A stretch of 48,218 bases of DNA from a virus. The stretch covers positions 1 through 48,218 of the IMG/VR virus record IMGVR_UViG_3300032342_000015. One strand, 5' to 3'. How positions within the stretch are numbered: position 1 is the stretch's first letter; each line of letters starts with the position of its first letter. The notes under the pieces are model-generated. The model ran no database searches. It was given only the letters and a program-made list of their open reading frames with translations, and was not told the origin of the DNA. Positions 32,069 through 40,254 of this stretch are shown piece by piece. Position numbers and translations under genes: made by a program.

Positions 32069-33199
32069 TTAGCTCTCTTCGGTTGTCGTTACGTTGTCAT
32101 CTGACGCCGTAGCAGCGCGAGACGTTTGCCCGATCGCAGCACCATCCGCAAGGCCCTCTTGCGATTCAGTCGCGGCCGCGATCGTCGGTTTGGTTTGCGG
32201 TGCCCACTCACGCTTGCGAATAGGCACGAGTTTCTGATTCTCGGCGCAGTGATCAAAAAAACTGCACATGCCGAACTTGGTCACGCAGTTCGCGCGAGCT
32301 TTCGGCCACACGCCGGTCGCGGCGTACATCTGCTGCAGCGCGGACCACATCTTGAGGTCCTCCATGTGCTGCTGGACGTGCCATCTCTGCGCGGGAACGA
32401 TCGTCCGATGGAACTGGACGGTCTTCTGCTTGCCGACGATGTTGACGATGGTGCCGCGGAGCTTGCCGTACTTCTTGTCGAGCTTGGCACGCTTCCAGAT
32501 CATGATCTGGCCGAGAATTTCACCGTCGTTCCGCCAGCCGTCGAGGACGTCTGCGGTGAACCGCGCAGCCGACTTGTGCTCGACGATGTACACGCCGGGC
32601 ACGACGCCTGGAGCGGCCTCGTGAACCTCGGCGATCAAGTCGAAACGGCACGTGTTGCCGTCGGGATCCTGAGCCCACTGTTCCATCGCGATCGGCGTGA
32701 GGTAGTCATTCTCGTACTTGTTCGCGTAGGCGTCGTACAGTCGCCAGGCTTCGAGGATCGCAACAGCATCACCGCCGCCGTCCATCATCGCATCACGGGC
32801 GACCTGCGGCGTGAGCGTCAAGTTCTCGTTGAGCATCCACAGATAGTGGAGCGCGAGGTACGTGTGGAACGCGGACCCAGTTTCGAGCGCGCGTGCTGGC
32901 GCTCCACGATGACCATCGAGATAGCTGAGCTTGAACAGGTACGGGCAGCGCTGGAACGTCGCATGGCTGCTCCAGCCGCGTCCTGAGGCGCCACCCATGC
33001 GCTCCATGCCGTGAGCGTCGAAGGTCGTCAACAAGATGTCATCGAGCCGCTTGACGGTCGAATCCATGAACATGCTGATGCGGTTGGGATCGAGCGGCGG
33101 TGGGACGATCATGTTCGGACCCTTGTTGGGGTCGAGGTCATCAGCGTCGGTCAGCTCACGCGTGCCGTTGCCGTTGGTGCCGTTGGGTGCTTTGGTCAT
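32069..33199 (-). CDS. Cas4/RecB-like PD-(D/E)XK exonuclease
   Basis: 376 residues from ATG 33199 (overlap ATGA with the SNF2 stop). Motifs: WSSHATFQRCPYLFKL, ALETGSAFHTYLAL (His), TCRFDLIAEV (Asp), YIVEHKSAARF (E-x-K), and a C-terminal Cys set (C-V-T-K-F-G-M-C-SFFDHC) that with the first CPY cysteine may hold an iron-sulphur cluster as in Cas4. This nuclease would process DNA ends for the Sak4 pathway. Confidence 0.8.
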   Translation of the reverse strand: MTKAPNGTNGNGTRELTDADDLDPNKGPNMIVPPPLDPNRISMFMDSTVKRLDDILLTTFDAHGMERMGGASGRGWSSHATFQRCPYLFKLSYLDGHRGAPARALETGSAFHTYLALHYLWMLNENLTLTPQVARDAMMDGGGDAVAILEAWRLYDAYANKYENDYLTPIAMEQWAQDPDGNTCRFDLIAEVHEAAPGVVPGVYIVEHKSAARFTADVLDGWRNDGEILGQIMIWKRAKLDKKYGKLRGTIVNIVGKQKTVQFHRTIVPAQRWHVQQHMEDLKMWSALQQMYAATGVWPKARANCVTKFGMCSFFDHCAENQKLVPIRKREWAPQTKPTIAAATESQEGLADGAAIGQTSRAATASDDNVTTTEES

Positions 33200-34980
33200 T
33201 CCGACTCCATGTCGAGGGTCCACATTGTTCCGTGATAGTCGTTGTCGCCTTCATCCTCGTCGGGATGATCGGTAAGTACGGCGTTCGCGAGTGCTGCGAA
33301 GTCATCGGCAGTTCCCAGCCCGCCACCAACACCCGTGAAGCCGCTGGCGATGACCTCGATCGCGCTCTCAGCCGCTGGGATCCCGAGACGCAATGCGAAG
33401 TCACACTTGGTCTGCAACGCTTCGAGGATCTTCCGTTCAATCTCGTGATCGATGATCACGTACGTTGCGGCGATCGGTTGCTTGCCGTTGAACGGCCGCA
33501 TCTCGGCCTGCGCAACGATCGACGGGGTGTAGTCCAGCTCCGCGAAGATCTCCTGCCGCGCAGCGCTCAGATCGATCCCAACCTGACCGACGGACAGTGT
33601 GATGCAAAGCGGCGCTGCAGGATGCGCACGCCACCGATCGAAGATCTCACCGCGAATGTCAGGGTTGGTGCTGCCCGTGACGACGAAGCCGGGAAAGCCC
33701 TGCTTCGCAAGGGCCTCTTCGATCTTGATCGCGATGTCGCGGTGCCAGGTCCAGACGATGACACGTTCACCGCCGTCGAGGACACGCTTGGCGACGTCGA
33801 TAGCGCCGTCTAGCTTGAGCTGCGCGAGCAGGCGCCGGAAGCGCGCCATCGCGCCGATGGCGGTGCTGCGTACCGCGTGGTCACGGACGCGTTCGGCTTC
33901 CTTCTCGACCTTGAACGACTGGCGTTCGGTGATCTGAACGACCTCGACCGTGCGCTCGATGACGGGCACTTCACCGAGCACGCTCTGCCAGGTGCGGCGC
34001 AGCATGATCTCTTGCATGCGCACGCGGAATTCTTCTTCGTTCGAGGCGCCGTCAGCAACGAACCCATGTGGACCCATGCGGCCGTTCGCGTAGCGGCTCG
34101 CGTACTCGAAGTACTTGCCCCACGCGCCGGGGCTGAGGCACGACAACGTCGTGAACAAGCCAGCGGGTTTGTTCCACAGCGGTGTGCCGGTCGCGCCGAT
34201 GACGCGTTCGGCTTGCGCTGCGAGGAACATGGCGGCCTTGCTGCGCCGTGAGCTTTTGTTCGAGAGGAGATGGATCTCGTCGAAGACCAGCGTGCCGACG
34301 CGGCGGTTGCCAAAGTTCTTCCAGCCGGCAAGGATGTCGTAGTTCATGAACACGAGCTGCGCGTTCTTGAGTGCGCTCTCGTCGAAGAACTCGCCTTCGA
34401 GCAGGTCGTAGTTGCGCTCCCGCTTGCGCTTGGGCGCCTTCTTCGGGTCGACGTACGCGACGTACTTGCCTTGCAGCACGGTCGGCCGAACGTCCGGCCA
34501 CCGTCGACGAAACCACCCGAGCCAGACCTCGCGGGTCGCGAGCGGCGCGACGACAATCAGTGGACCATCGTTCGGATCGTGCGACGAGACAATTTGGCTC
34601 GTTTTCCCTAACCGCATTTGATCCGCAAGCAAAATGCCACGGCGTGCGCGGATGAACTCACGGCCGGTATGCTGATAGTCCCGGAGTTTCCAACCGTTGG
34701 GCTCCGTCGTCGTGTCGAAGGCGTCGCGATCGCTGTTGCGATCACTTTCCAGTCCCATCCGCGATCCTTGCTGGGACAAAAAAAGCTCGACCTCGGGATG
34801 GAGCTTCGCAAGCAACGGCAGATGGGAGCGGTGCACCAGCGGTCCGAACCGCGGGTCGAGTTGCACCGACGGGGCAGGCGAAACCTCCGGCGTCCATGCC
34901 GGAGGGATCGCGTACCAATCGCGTCGTTTTGGGTGTGGCGTTAGGGCTAGCTCAGCCCGTGGCGCCGTCATCGCTCTCAT
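33196..34980 (-). CDS. second SNF2-like helicase/ATPase
   Basis: 594 residues. Walker A DQMRLGKT, Walker B DEIH, GATGTPLWN, and C-terminal LSVGQVGIDLSAARQ with PSIVAQAEMRPFNGKQ, where QRIHRIGQ would be expected. Start ATG 34980 with AGGGG in a CTAGGGG leader. First gene of the leftward replication arm, under the promoter at 35021-35049. Confidence 0.87.
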   Translation of the reverse strand: MRAMTAPRAELALTPHPKRRDWYAIPPAWTPEVSPAPSVQLDPRFGPLVHRSHLPLLAKLHPEVELFLSQQGSRMGLESDRNSDRDAFDTTTEPNGWKLRDYQHTGREFIRARRGILLADQMRLGKTSQIVSSHDPNDGPLIVVAPLATREVWLGWFRRRWPDVRPTVLQGKYVAYVDPKKAPKRKRERNYDLLEGEFFDESALKNAQLVFMNYDILAGWKNFGNRRVGTLVFDEIHLLSNKSSRRSKAAMFLAAQAERVIGATGTPLWNKPAGLFTTLSCLSPGAWGKYFEYASRYANGRMGPHGFVADGASNEEEFRVRMQEIMLRRTWQSVLGEVPVIERTVEVVQITERQSFKVEKEAERVRDHAVRSTAIGAMARFRRLLAQLKLDGAIDVAKRVLDGGERVIVWTWHRDIAIKIEEALAKQGFPGFVVTGSTNPDIRGEIFDRWRAHPAAPLCITLSVGQVGIDLSAARQEIFAELDYTPSIVAQAEMRPFNGKQPIAATYVIIDHEIERKILEALQTKCDFALRLGIPAAESAIEVIASGFTGVGGGLGTADDFAALANAVLTDHPDEDEGDNDYHGTMWTLDMESE

Positions 34981-35020
34981 TTTCAGCCCCTAGAAACAGA
35001 AACCGCTCAGCTCGATTCGC

Positions 35021-35049
35021 ACGCTAAGTGGGCCAACACGACCTGTCAA
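35021..35049 (-). promoter_or_regulatory. sigma70-like promoter for the leftward arm
   Basis: On the minus strand TTGACA (35049-35044), 17-base spacer, TAGCGT (35026-35021). Confidence 0.6.
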
Positions 35050-35099
35050 GTTTGTTCACGTTCGATCACGTAACTGCGTGGAGCGATCCCGGGAGCGCT

Positions 35100-35190
35100 G
35101 GAAAAATTTTCCACAGAAGTTTTTCACAGTCTGTGGACAGCTTGTGAATTGCGATCGTGACCCGCGTGATCGTCGAGTATTCCTCGACGA
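35100..35190. other. candidate replication origin
   Basis: AT-rich for this sequence and placed between divergent replication arms. DnaA-box-like sites: TTTTCCACA (35107-35115, one mismatch from TTATCCACA), TTTTTCACA (35120-35128, two mismatches), and TGTGGACAG (35132-35140, reverse, two mismatches). An 8-bp hairpin with a TATTC loop (35170-35190) follows. Confidence 0.45.
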
Positions 35191-35227
35191 GAGATCCCGT
35201 TTTGGCGTGCCCGCGCCGTTCCAAATC

Positions 35228-35256
35228 TTGACGCATGAATTTCGAACGTGTATCAG
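35228..35256 (+). promoter_or_regulatory. sigma70-like promoter for the rightward arm
   Basis: TTGACG (35228-35233), 17-base spacer, TATCAG (35251-35256). A start near 35263 leaves ATG 35269 in the transcript but excludes GTG 35248. Confidence 0.55.
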
Positions 35257-35268
35257 CAACAGACCCGC

Positions 35269-35475
35269 ATGAGTTCCGTGAGTCGCACCAAGCGCATCAG
35301 CGACTTGCTGACCGCTGAGCAAGCTGCAACGTTTCTGGACGTGTCCGTGGCAACCATCTGGCGCTGGCGCAGCTCCGGGATGTTGACCGGCAAACGCGTC
35401 CTCGGCCGGACCGTATTCGAACGCGCTGAAGTGGCAGCCGCGCTCCGGAAGCGACAGCAACTGGCGGCGGGTTAG
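35269..35475 (+). CDS. excisionase-like HTH DNA-binding protein
   Basis: 68 residues from ATG 35269. The pattern LLTAEQAATFLDVSVATIWRW is a winged HTH of the HTH_17/Xis-MerR type, and WRSSGMLTGKRVLGRTVFER is its wing. First gene of the rightward arm, next to the putative origin, so it could regulate the promoters or bind the origin (inference). Confidence 0.7.
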   Translation: MSSVSRTKRISDLLTAEQAATFLDVSVATIWRWRSSGMLTGKRVLGRTVFERAEVAAALRKRQQLAAG

Positions 35476-35483
35476 GGTAGGGG

Positions 35484-38240
35484 ATGGCGTCCAACAACAA
35501 CATCATCCCGTTCCCGGGTACCAACGCCAGCACGCCAAGCGCCGCAAACACGTCAGGTACGGCCGGTTCACCGGGAGGGGCGCCCAGCGCTAGCATCAAT
35601 GCCGGCGTTCCAGGTGGCGGTAGTGGCGGTGGTGGCGGTAGTGGCGGCAGCGATCCGCACGCCTTCACCCGCCAGCAAGTCTGGGTGATCCGCTATCACA
35701 AGAAGTACAACGACGATCAGAAGCGCCGGATCCTGCACAACTTCATCGCGACGCAGGAGAACCGCAAGACAGTCCACGGTGCGTTCCTACGGACGCCTGA
35801 CAAACGCGCCTATCTACTGGAGGGTCGCGCTTGCAAGCTCTATCGCATCGACGAGCGCGATCCGGAGTTCTGCGGGTACATGTTGCAGGCTTACGGGCTC
35901 AACTCTACCGAGCAGCTCACGAAGCACCTGATCGCGTCGCTCAAGAACTTGACGATCGCAGAAGGACTGCATCGTGAAGTGCGCCGATTCTCGTTCTGGG
36001 ATCGCGGTGGGCGGAAGCTCTACATCTCGCGGTACGACGGCACCTGCTACGAGATCGACGGCGATGAGATCACGATCCGCGCAAACGGCTACGGTCCAGC
36101 GGTGTTCCTCGACGACGACGGCGGCTACAACTGCGACGTTCCGCAAAAGACTGGCCCCGAGGTCGGCAACCACCACGAGCTGTTCAAGCGCCTGATCGAC
36201 GACTTACAATACGTCCCGACGCGTGAGGGCGGCATGTCACCTGACATCCAGAAGACCTGCCTGGGGATCTGGATGTTCGCGGTGGCATTCCCGGACCTGA
36301 TGCCGACGAAGCCGCTACTGTTAGTAGAAGGTGAGATGGGATCTGGCAAATGCCTAGGTCGTGGCACGCCCGTGCTCATGTTTGACGGGACCGTCAAGCC
36401 CGTCGAAGACGTCGTCGTCGGCGAGCAGCTCATGGGCCCGGACTCGAAGCCCCGGCAAGTCAACAGCGTCACGCGTGGACGTGGCAAGCTCTTCCGCGTC
36501 ACGCCCGTGAAGGGTGACTCGTGGGTGTGCAACGAGGATCACATCCTTGTGGTAGGCACCCACCACCGTGAGGGCTACCGCGTCGAGGAAATCACGGTAC
36601 GTGACTACCTCGCGCATCACGACACGTATCGCGCCAAGACGAAGCAACTGCGCACGGGCGTCGAGTTTCCGTCGCAGAAAGTTCCCGTCGAACCGTACTT
36701 GCTAGGCCTGTGGCTAGGTGACGGCACCAAGACCGGGCCACAGATCACCAACTGCGAGCCCGAGATCCATGCGTACTGTACGACTGTTGCGCCACGTTAT
36801 GGCCTCACGGCGAAGATCGTCGAGACGCCGCGCAACAACAGCTACACGATTTCGTTGACAGGTAAACAGACGGGTGGTCGCACCCCCAACGTTCTGTGGC
36901 AGTACCTCGCGACCTGCGTCGTCGACGATGAGAAGCGGATCCCGGCGCTGTACCTAACGAACGATCGCCACAAGCGCCTGGAGCTGCTCGCTGGGCTGCT
37001 CGACACTGACGGTTACCTGGAGCACGGTTTTTACGAGATCACCACCAAGTACGAAGGCCTCGCAGAAGACCTGTTGTATTTGGCGCGGAGCCTCGGCTTC
37101 GCTGCGTACTGCAGCAAGAAAACCGCGACGATCAAGTCGCTTAACTTTGAGGGTTTGTACTACCGCGTGACGATCTCGGGTCACGTCAATCAGATTCCCT
37201 GCAAGGTTCCGCGACGACAAACTGCACCGCGACAGCAGATCAAGGATGTCCTGCACACCGGGTTCACGATCGAACCCGAACCCGAACGTATGGGCAACTA
37301 CTACGGGTTCACCATCGACGGTGACGGACGGTTCCTCCTCGGGGACTTCACGATCACGCACAACACGTTCGCGTTGCAGCGCATCGCGATGACCCTGCAC
37401 GGCAAGTACACACCGTTGACCGTCCCCAAGAAAGAGGACCCAGACTTCGGCGTGAAGATCCTGCGGTCGCCAATCGCGATCATCGACGACGTCAACGATC
37501 CCGTCGAGTGGCTACGCGACACGCTGTGCACGTACGTCACGGGCGGCAAGTGGTCGCGCCGCAAGCTATTCAGCGACGACACCGAGCACGTGATCAAGCC
37601 CGAGGCGTTCCTCGCGATCACGACGAACAACCCACAGACGTTCCGCCAAGGTCAGGTTGCTGACCGCTGCTTGATCCTGCGCCTCGAACGTCGTGCCCAG
37701 AAGTCGGGCTACACGCCGGCCAACCAGTTGTTCGAGCAGGCAACCTATTGGCGCCCGGAGCTGCAAGGCGAATGGCTCTACTGGCTCAACGAGATTGTCT
37801 GCGAGCTGCGTCGACCGCAGCCAATGACGACGTCGAAGTACCGTATGGCTGACTTTGCTCACCTGGCGCACCTGATCGGTCGCGTGCTGAACCAGCCTGC
37901 AGGGCCGCCCGGTGATTGGACACCCGAGGCGATCGAGGAAATGCTCGGAGCGATGCAGGCCGAGCGCGATTCGCTGGTGACCGAGGGCGATCCCATGATC
38001 GAACTCATCGACAAGTGGCTTGAGATCACGACGAACGTTGGCCGCGAGATGCGCATCGCAGACTTTCACCGCGAGTTGGCGGCGATTGCGAAGGCGCAGA
38101 ACAACGCGATGTTCTTCAAGTCTCCGAAGGGATTGGCAGCACGGCTCCGCGAAGCTGGCGGGGCCTTGGCACATCACTTCGAGATCGAACGGCGACAAGG
38201 TCCGGGCAACACGATGCTGTACACGTTCCGACGCACGTAG
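35484..38240 (+). CDS. P-loop replicative helicase/primase-type ATPase split by an intein
   Basis: 918-residue precursor. N-terminal region is Gly/Ser-rich, followed by a domain with LLLVEGEMGSGK. The intein interrupts the Walker A lysine-threonine pair (K289, T628). After it: IAIIDDV (664-670, Walker B), TTNNP (713-717, sensor 1) and ADRCLILRL (726 on, arginine-finger region). This order fits phage superfamily 3-like or P4-type helicases. After splicing it is about 580 residues. ATG 35484, after the HTH gene. Works with the Prim-Pol further down. Confidence 0.85.
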   Translation: MASNNNIIPFPGTNASTPSAANTSGTAGSPGGAPSASINAGVPGGGSGGGGGSGGSDPHAFTRQQVWVIRYHKKYNDDQKRRILHNFIATQENRKTVHGAFLRTPDKRAYLLEGRACKLYRIDERDPEFCGYMLQAYGLNSTEQLTKHLIASLKNLTIAEGLHREVRRFSFWDRGGRKLYISRYDGTCYEIDGDEITIRANGYGPAVFLDDDGGYNCDVPQKTGPEVGNHHELFKRLIDDLQYVPTREGGMSPDIQKTCLGIWMFAVAFPDLMPTKPLLLVEGEMGSGKCLGRGTPVLMFDGTVKPVEDVVVGEQLMGPDSKPRQVNSVTRGRGKLFRVTPVKGDSWVCNEDHILVVGTHHREGYRVEEITVRDYLAHHDTYRAKTKQLRTGVEFPSQKVPVEPYLLGLWLGDGTKTGPQITNCEPEIHAYCTTVAPRYGLTAKIVETPRNNSYTISLTGKQTGGRTPNVLWQYLATCVVDDEKRIPALYLTNDRHKRLELLAGLLDTDGYLEHGFYEITTKYEGLAEDLLYLARSLGFAAYCSKKTATIKSLNFEGLYYRVTISGHVNQIPCKVPRRQTAPRQQIKDVLHTGFTIEPEPERMGNYYGFTIDGDGRFLLGDFTITHNTFALQRIAMTLHGKYTPLTVPKKEDPDFGVKILRSPIAIIDDVNDPVEWLRDTLCTYVTGGKWSRRKLFSDDTEHVIKPEAFLAITTNNPQTFRQGQVADRCLILRLERRAQKSGYTPANQLFEQATYWRPELQGEWLYWLNEIVCELRRPQPMTTSKYRMADFAHLAHLIGRVLNQPAGPPGDWTPEAIEEMLGAMQAERDSLVTEGDPMIELIDKWLEITTNVGREMRIADFHRELAAIAKAQNNAMFFKSPKGLAARLREAGGALAHHFEIERRQGPGNTMLYTFRRT
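36351..37364 (+). mobile_element. LAGLIDADG intein in the helicase P-loop
   Basis: 338 residues, precursor positions 290-627. Starts CLGRGTPVLMFDG; block B-like region contains VCNEDHILVVG; dodecapeptides LLGLWLGDGTK and LLAGLLDTDGYL; ends FTIDGDGRFLLGDF, then TITHN and Thr. All splice residues are intact. The Walker A is unusable unless it splices. Confidence 0.9.
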
Positions 38241-38268
38241 ATTTTTCTTTCTCTAGGGGAGCGACAAC

Positions 38269-38529
38269 ATGAGCAATCTAGTGACGTGCCAACCGGGCTG
38301 GTTGGCGGTGTTCGAATCAATCGACTACGCCGAAGGCTTCTTCACAGAGCCTGTCGCGTGCTGGTTGTGGGTACCCGGCGACAATGTCCATCCGATCTGC
38401 GCCCTTGGCGGCGATGTCTGTGATGCGACGGTCGTCGAGAACTACATCGGCGTCGTCGGCCCTGGCGGTGACGTCAAGCAGCTCTTCGAGGCGCAGGCGG
38501 AACGTGCTGCGCAGGTCGCAAAGCCATGA
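38269..38529 (+). CDS. hypothetical protein, 86 aa
   Basis: ATG 38269 with AGGGGAG in CTAGGGG. Beta-rich (PGWLAVFESIDYAEGFF, ACWLWVPGDN) with a C-terminal helix (QLFEAQAERAAQVAK). Function unknown. Confidence 0.65.
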   Translation: MSNLVTCQPGWLAVFESIDYAEGFFTEPVACWLWVPGDNVHPICALGGDVCDATVVENYIGVVGPGGDVKQLFEAQAERAAQVAKP

Positions 38530-38630
38530 CCCGGATGCCGTGGCTACGTGACGTCGCGCTCTGGATCGTGACGGCGTTGATCCCTGCGCTTGAACAGGAA
38601 GCTGCCAAGCGCGCAAGGCAGGCGCAGTAG
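38526..38630 (+). CDS. 34-residue membrane-associated peptide
   Basis: ATG 38526 overlaps the previous stop (ATGA); its TAG overlaps the next GTG by one base. MTRMPWLRDVALWIVTALIP is amphipathic or membrane-spanning, followed by a charged helix. Function unknown. Confidence 0.5.
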   Translation: MTRMPWLRDVALWIVTALIPALEQEAAKRARQAQ

Positions 38631-38962
38631 TGGCGATCATCGACACCACCGTCGTCAACATGCGGACCAACCCGTACGACGTCGCGATCGATCGGTCGGG
38701 ACCGTTCGGGAACCCGTACCACCGTGATCAGACCAACGATCGCAGTGCCGTGCTGGCGCTGTACCGGATCTACTTCTACAAGCGCGTCGAGCAGGATGCA
38801 GAGTTCAAGCGCCGTGTGCTGGACCTGCGGGGCAAGCGCTTGGGCTGTTGGTGTACTGGTCCGTGTCACGGAATGATCATCGTCGAGTACATCGAGAACT
38901 ACTACGCGGCGCGCGACGCCGTGAAGCCGATGAACTTTTCAACGACACGGAGCTTCAAGTGA
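38630..38962 (+). CDS. DUF4326-like protein
   Basis: 110 residues. VVNMRTNPYDVAIDRSGPFG, GNPYH and RGKRLGCWCTGPCHGM are the hallmark pieces of DUF4326, a small phage and bacterial family of unknown function. GTG 38630 overlaps the previous stop. Confidence 0.85.
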   Translation: MAIIDTTVVNMRTNPYDVAIDRSGPFGNPYHRDQTNDRSAVLALYRIYFYKRVEQDAEFKRRVLDLRGKRLGCWCTGPCHGMIIVEYIENYYAARDAVKPMNFSTTRSFK

Positions 38963-39504
38963 TGACACCCACAACCGCAATTGCATCCACGGCCGAGCTG
39001 CTTACCCTACGACGCGCTATCGAACGCGTGCTCGATCCCCACAGTGAATGGGAAGCGTCGGGCCGTCTGATTTACTGTACGCCGATTCACGGTGCCTACG
39101 GTCACACCGCCTTTTGGGCGATCGTCCTCGAAGGTTCACCGCCGAAGGTGACGGTACTCGTGCATTCCGGTTGGAATGATCAAGTGCCGCATGCGGATTA
39201 CGGATACGGCCCGATGCCAATCCTCATCGACTGTCACGGCAAGAGCAAAAAGCTGACGGCGCGACGCGTCCAACCCTTGAACGATCTGTTGACAGCCCTC
39301 AACGCGCGGATGTCGCCCGATTCGATGGACCGCTCCTATCTCGGGCGCACCACACTGCTCGAAGAACCTCGCGCGTTCATTTTCGAACTCGACGGCGCCG
39401 GCCGCGTTCGTGAACATGACGCGCTTGAAGACCACGAGCCGCGCGCGCGGGACCGCCAAGGCGCCGTCTCCCGCTGGAGCAAGTACGTCGAGGAACGCTC
39501 GTGA
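38962..39504 (+). CDS. hypothetical protein, 180 aa
   Basis: ATG 38962 overlaps the previous stop by one base. Mixed alpha/beta: LRRAIERVLDPHSEWE, WAIVLEGSPPKVTVLVH, IDCHGKSKKLTARRV. Function unknown. Confidence 0.65.
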   Translation: MTPTTAIASTAELLTLRRAIERVLDPHSEWEASGRLIYCTPIHGAYGHTAFWAIVLEGSPPKVTVLVHSGWNDQVPHADYGYGPMPILIDCHGKSKKLTARRVQPLNDLLTALNARMSPDSMDRSYLGRTTLLEEPRAFIFELDGAGRVREHDALEDHEPRARDRQGAVSRWSKYVEERS

Positions 39505-39917
39505 AGAAGTGGACCGACCTGGATGCGCTCGACATGGCCGCTCCCATCGTCCCGATCGTCGCGTCCCCGCCGGTCCCACACGCGATGCACCTCATTATGC
39601 CGAACCAGATCCACGGGGCTCGCGATCGTCCGCTCGATCGACAAGCGTGGCCCGTGTGCCGCGTCGATGCGCCTGCCAACGGAACCACGCGCGATCCGTC
39701 GGCCGTGACCTGTCCGGACTGCAAGCGCGGCGGGCTCGTCGCGTGGGTTAACCACAAGATCCCGAGCGTCACGGCCGAGCTACCCCAGGGGCTCAGGCTG
39801 GCGCAACATGACGGATGGCACGGTCGGGTGGCGGATGCGCTCTATGCCGCGTTCTGCCAGCAGTGGGTCGCGATCGCGTGGGCGATGCTCGTCGGGCGCG
39901 AGGGCCCCGTCACGTGA
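39501..39917 (+). CDS. hypothetical protein, 138 aa
   Basis: GTG 39501 overlaps by four bases. Contains CPDCKRGG zinc-knuckle-like region, preceded by an HLIMPNQIHGARDRP segment and followed by AALYAAFCQQWVAIAWAMLVG-like helix. Function unknown. Confidence 0.6.
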   Translation: MKKWTDLDALDMAAPIVPIVASPPVPHAMHLIMPNQIHGARDRPLDRQAWPVCRVDAPANGTTRDPSAVTCPDCKRGGLVAWVNHKIPSVTAELPQGLRLAQHDGWHGRVADALYAAFCQQWVAIAWAMLVGREGPVT

Positions 39918-40225
39918 CCGCTGCGCGAAAGTGGGAGACCAAGGTCGAGGAGCCGGCGATGTCACGATCGCTGAGATCACGCCGTCCTCGAACTGAGGTC
40001 CGTATGAACGTGACACCCCGGACGCATCATCTTCGAACAACTCCAAAAGGGGACGCCGTGAAGCTCCGCATCGTCGATGACCTGAACCCCGAAGACCTGG
40101 CCATGCTGCAGGCGCTGTACTCGCGTAGCGCTGAGAGCGTCGATGTTCACTTGGAGAAAGTGAAGAGCACAGGTTCAGGCAAGTTCATGGAGAAGTACTA
40201 CGTCGGGTCACCGTGCAAAAATTAG
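39914..40225 (+). pseudogene. N-terminal fragment of a ThyX-like flavin-dependent thymidylate synthase
   Basis: GTG 39914 overlaps the prior stop; ATG 40004 with GAGG upstream is the more likely start. The segment MLQALYSRSAESVDVHLEKV, then GSGKFMEKYYVG, resembles the N-terminal part of ThyX (YSRS...S...HL...F...YVGYGH). The frame then gives SPCKN and a stop exactly where the catalytic GH(R/K)SI motif should follow. Full ThyX has about 220-300 residues, so this is a remnant. No downstream piece occurs in the window. Confidence 0.55.
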
Positions 40226-40254
40226 CGCTGCACTTCAGCAGCGCAGGAAAATTG

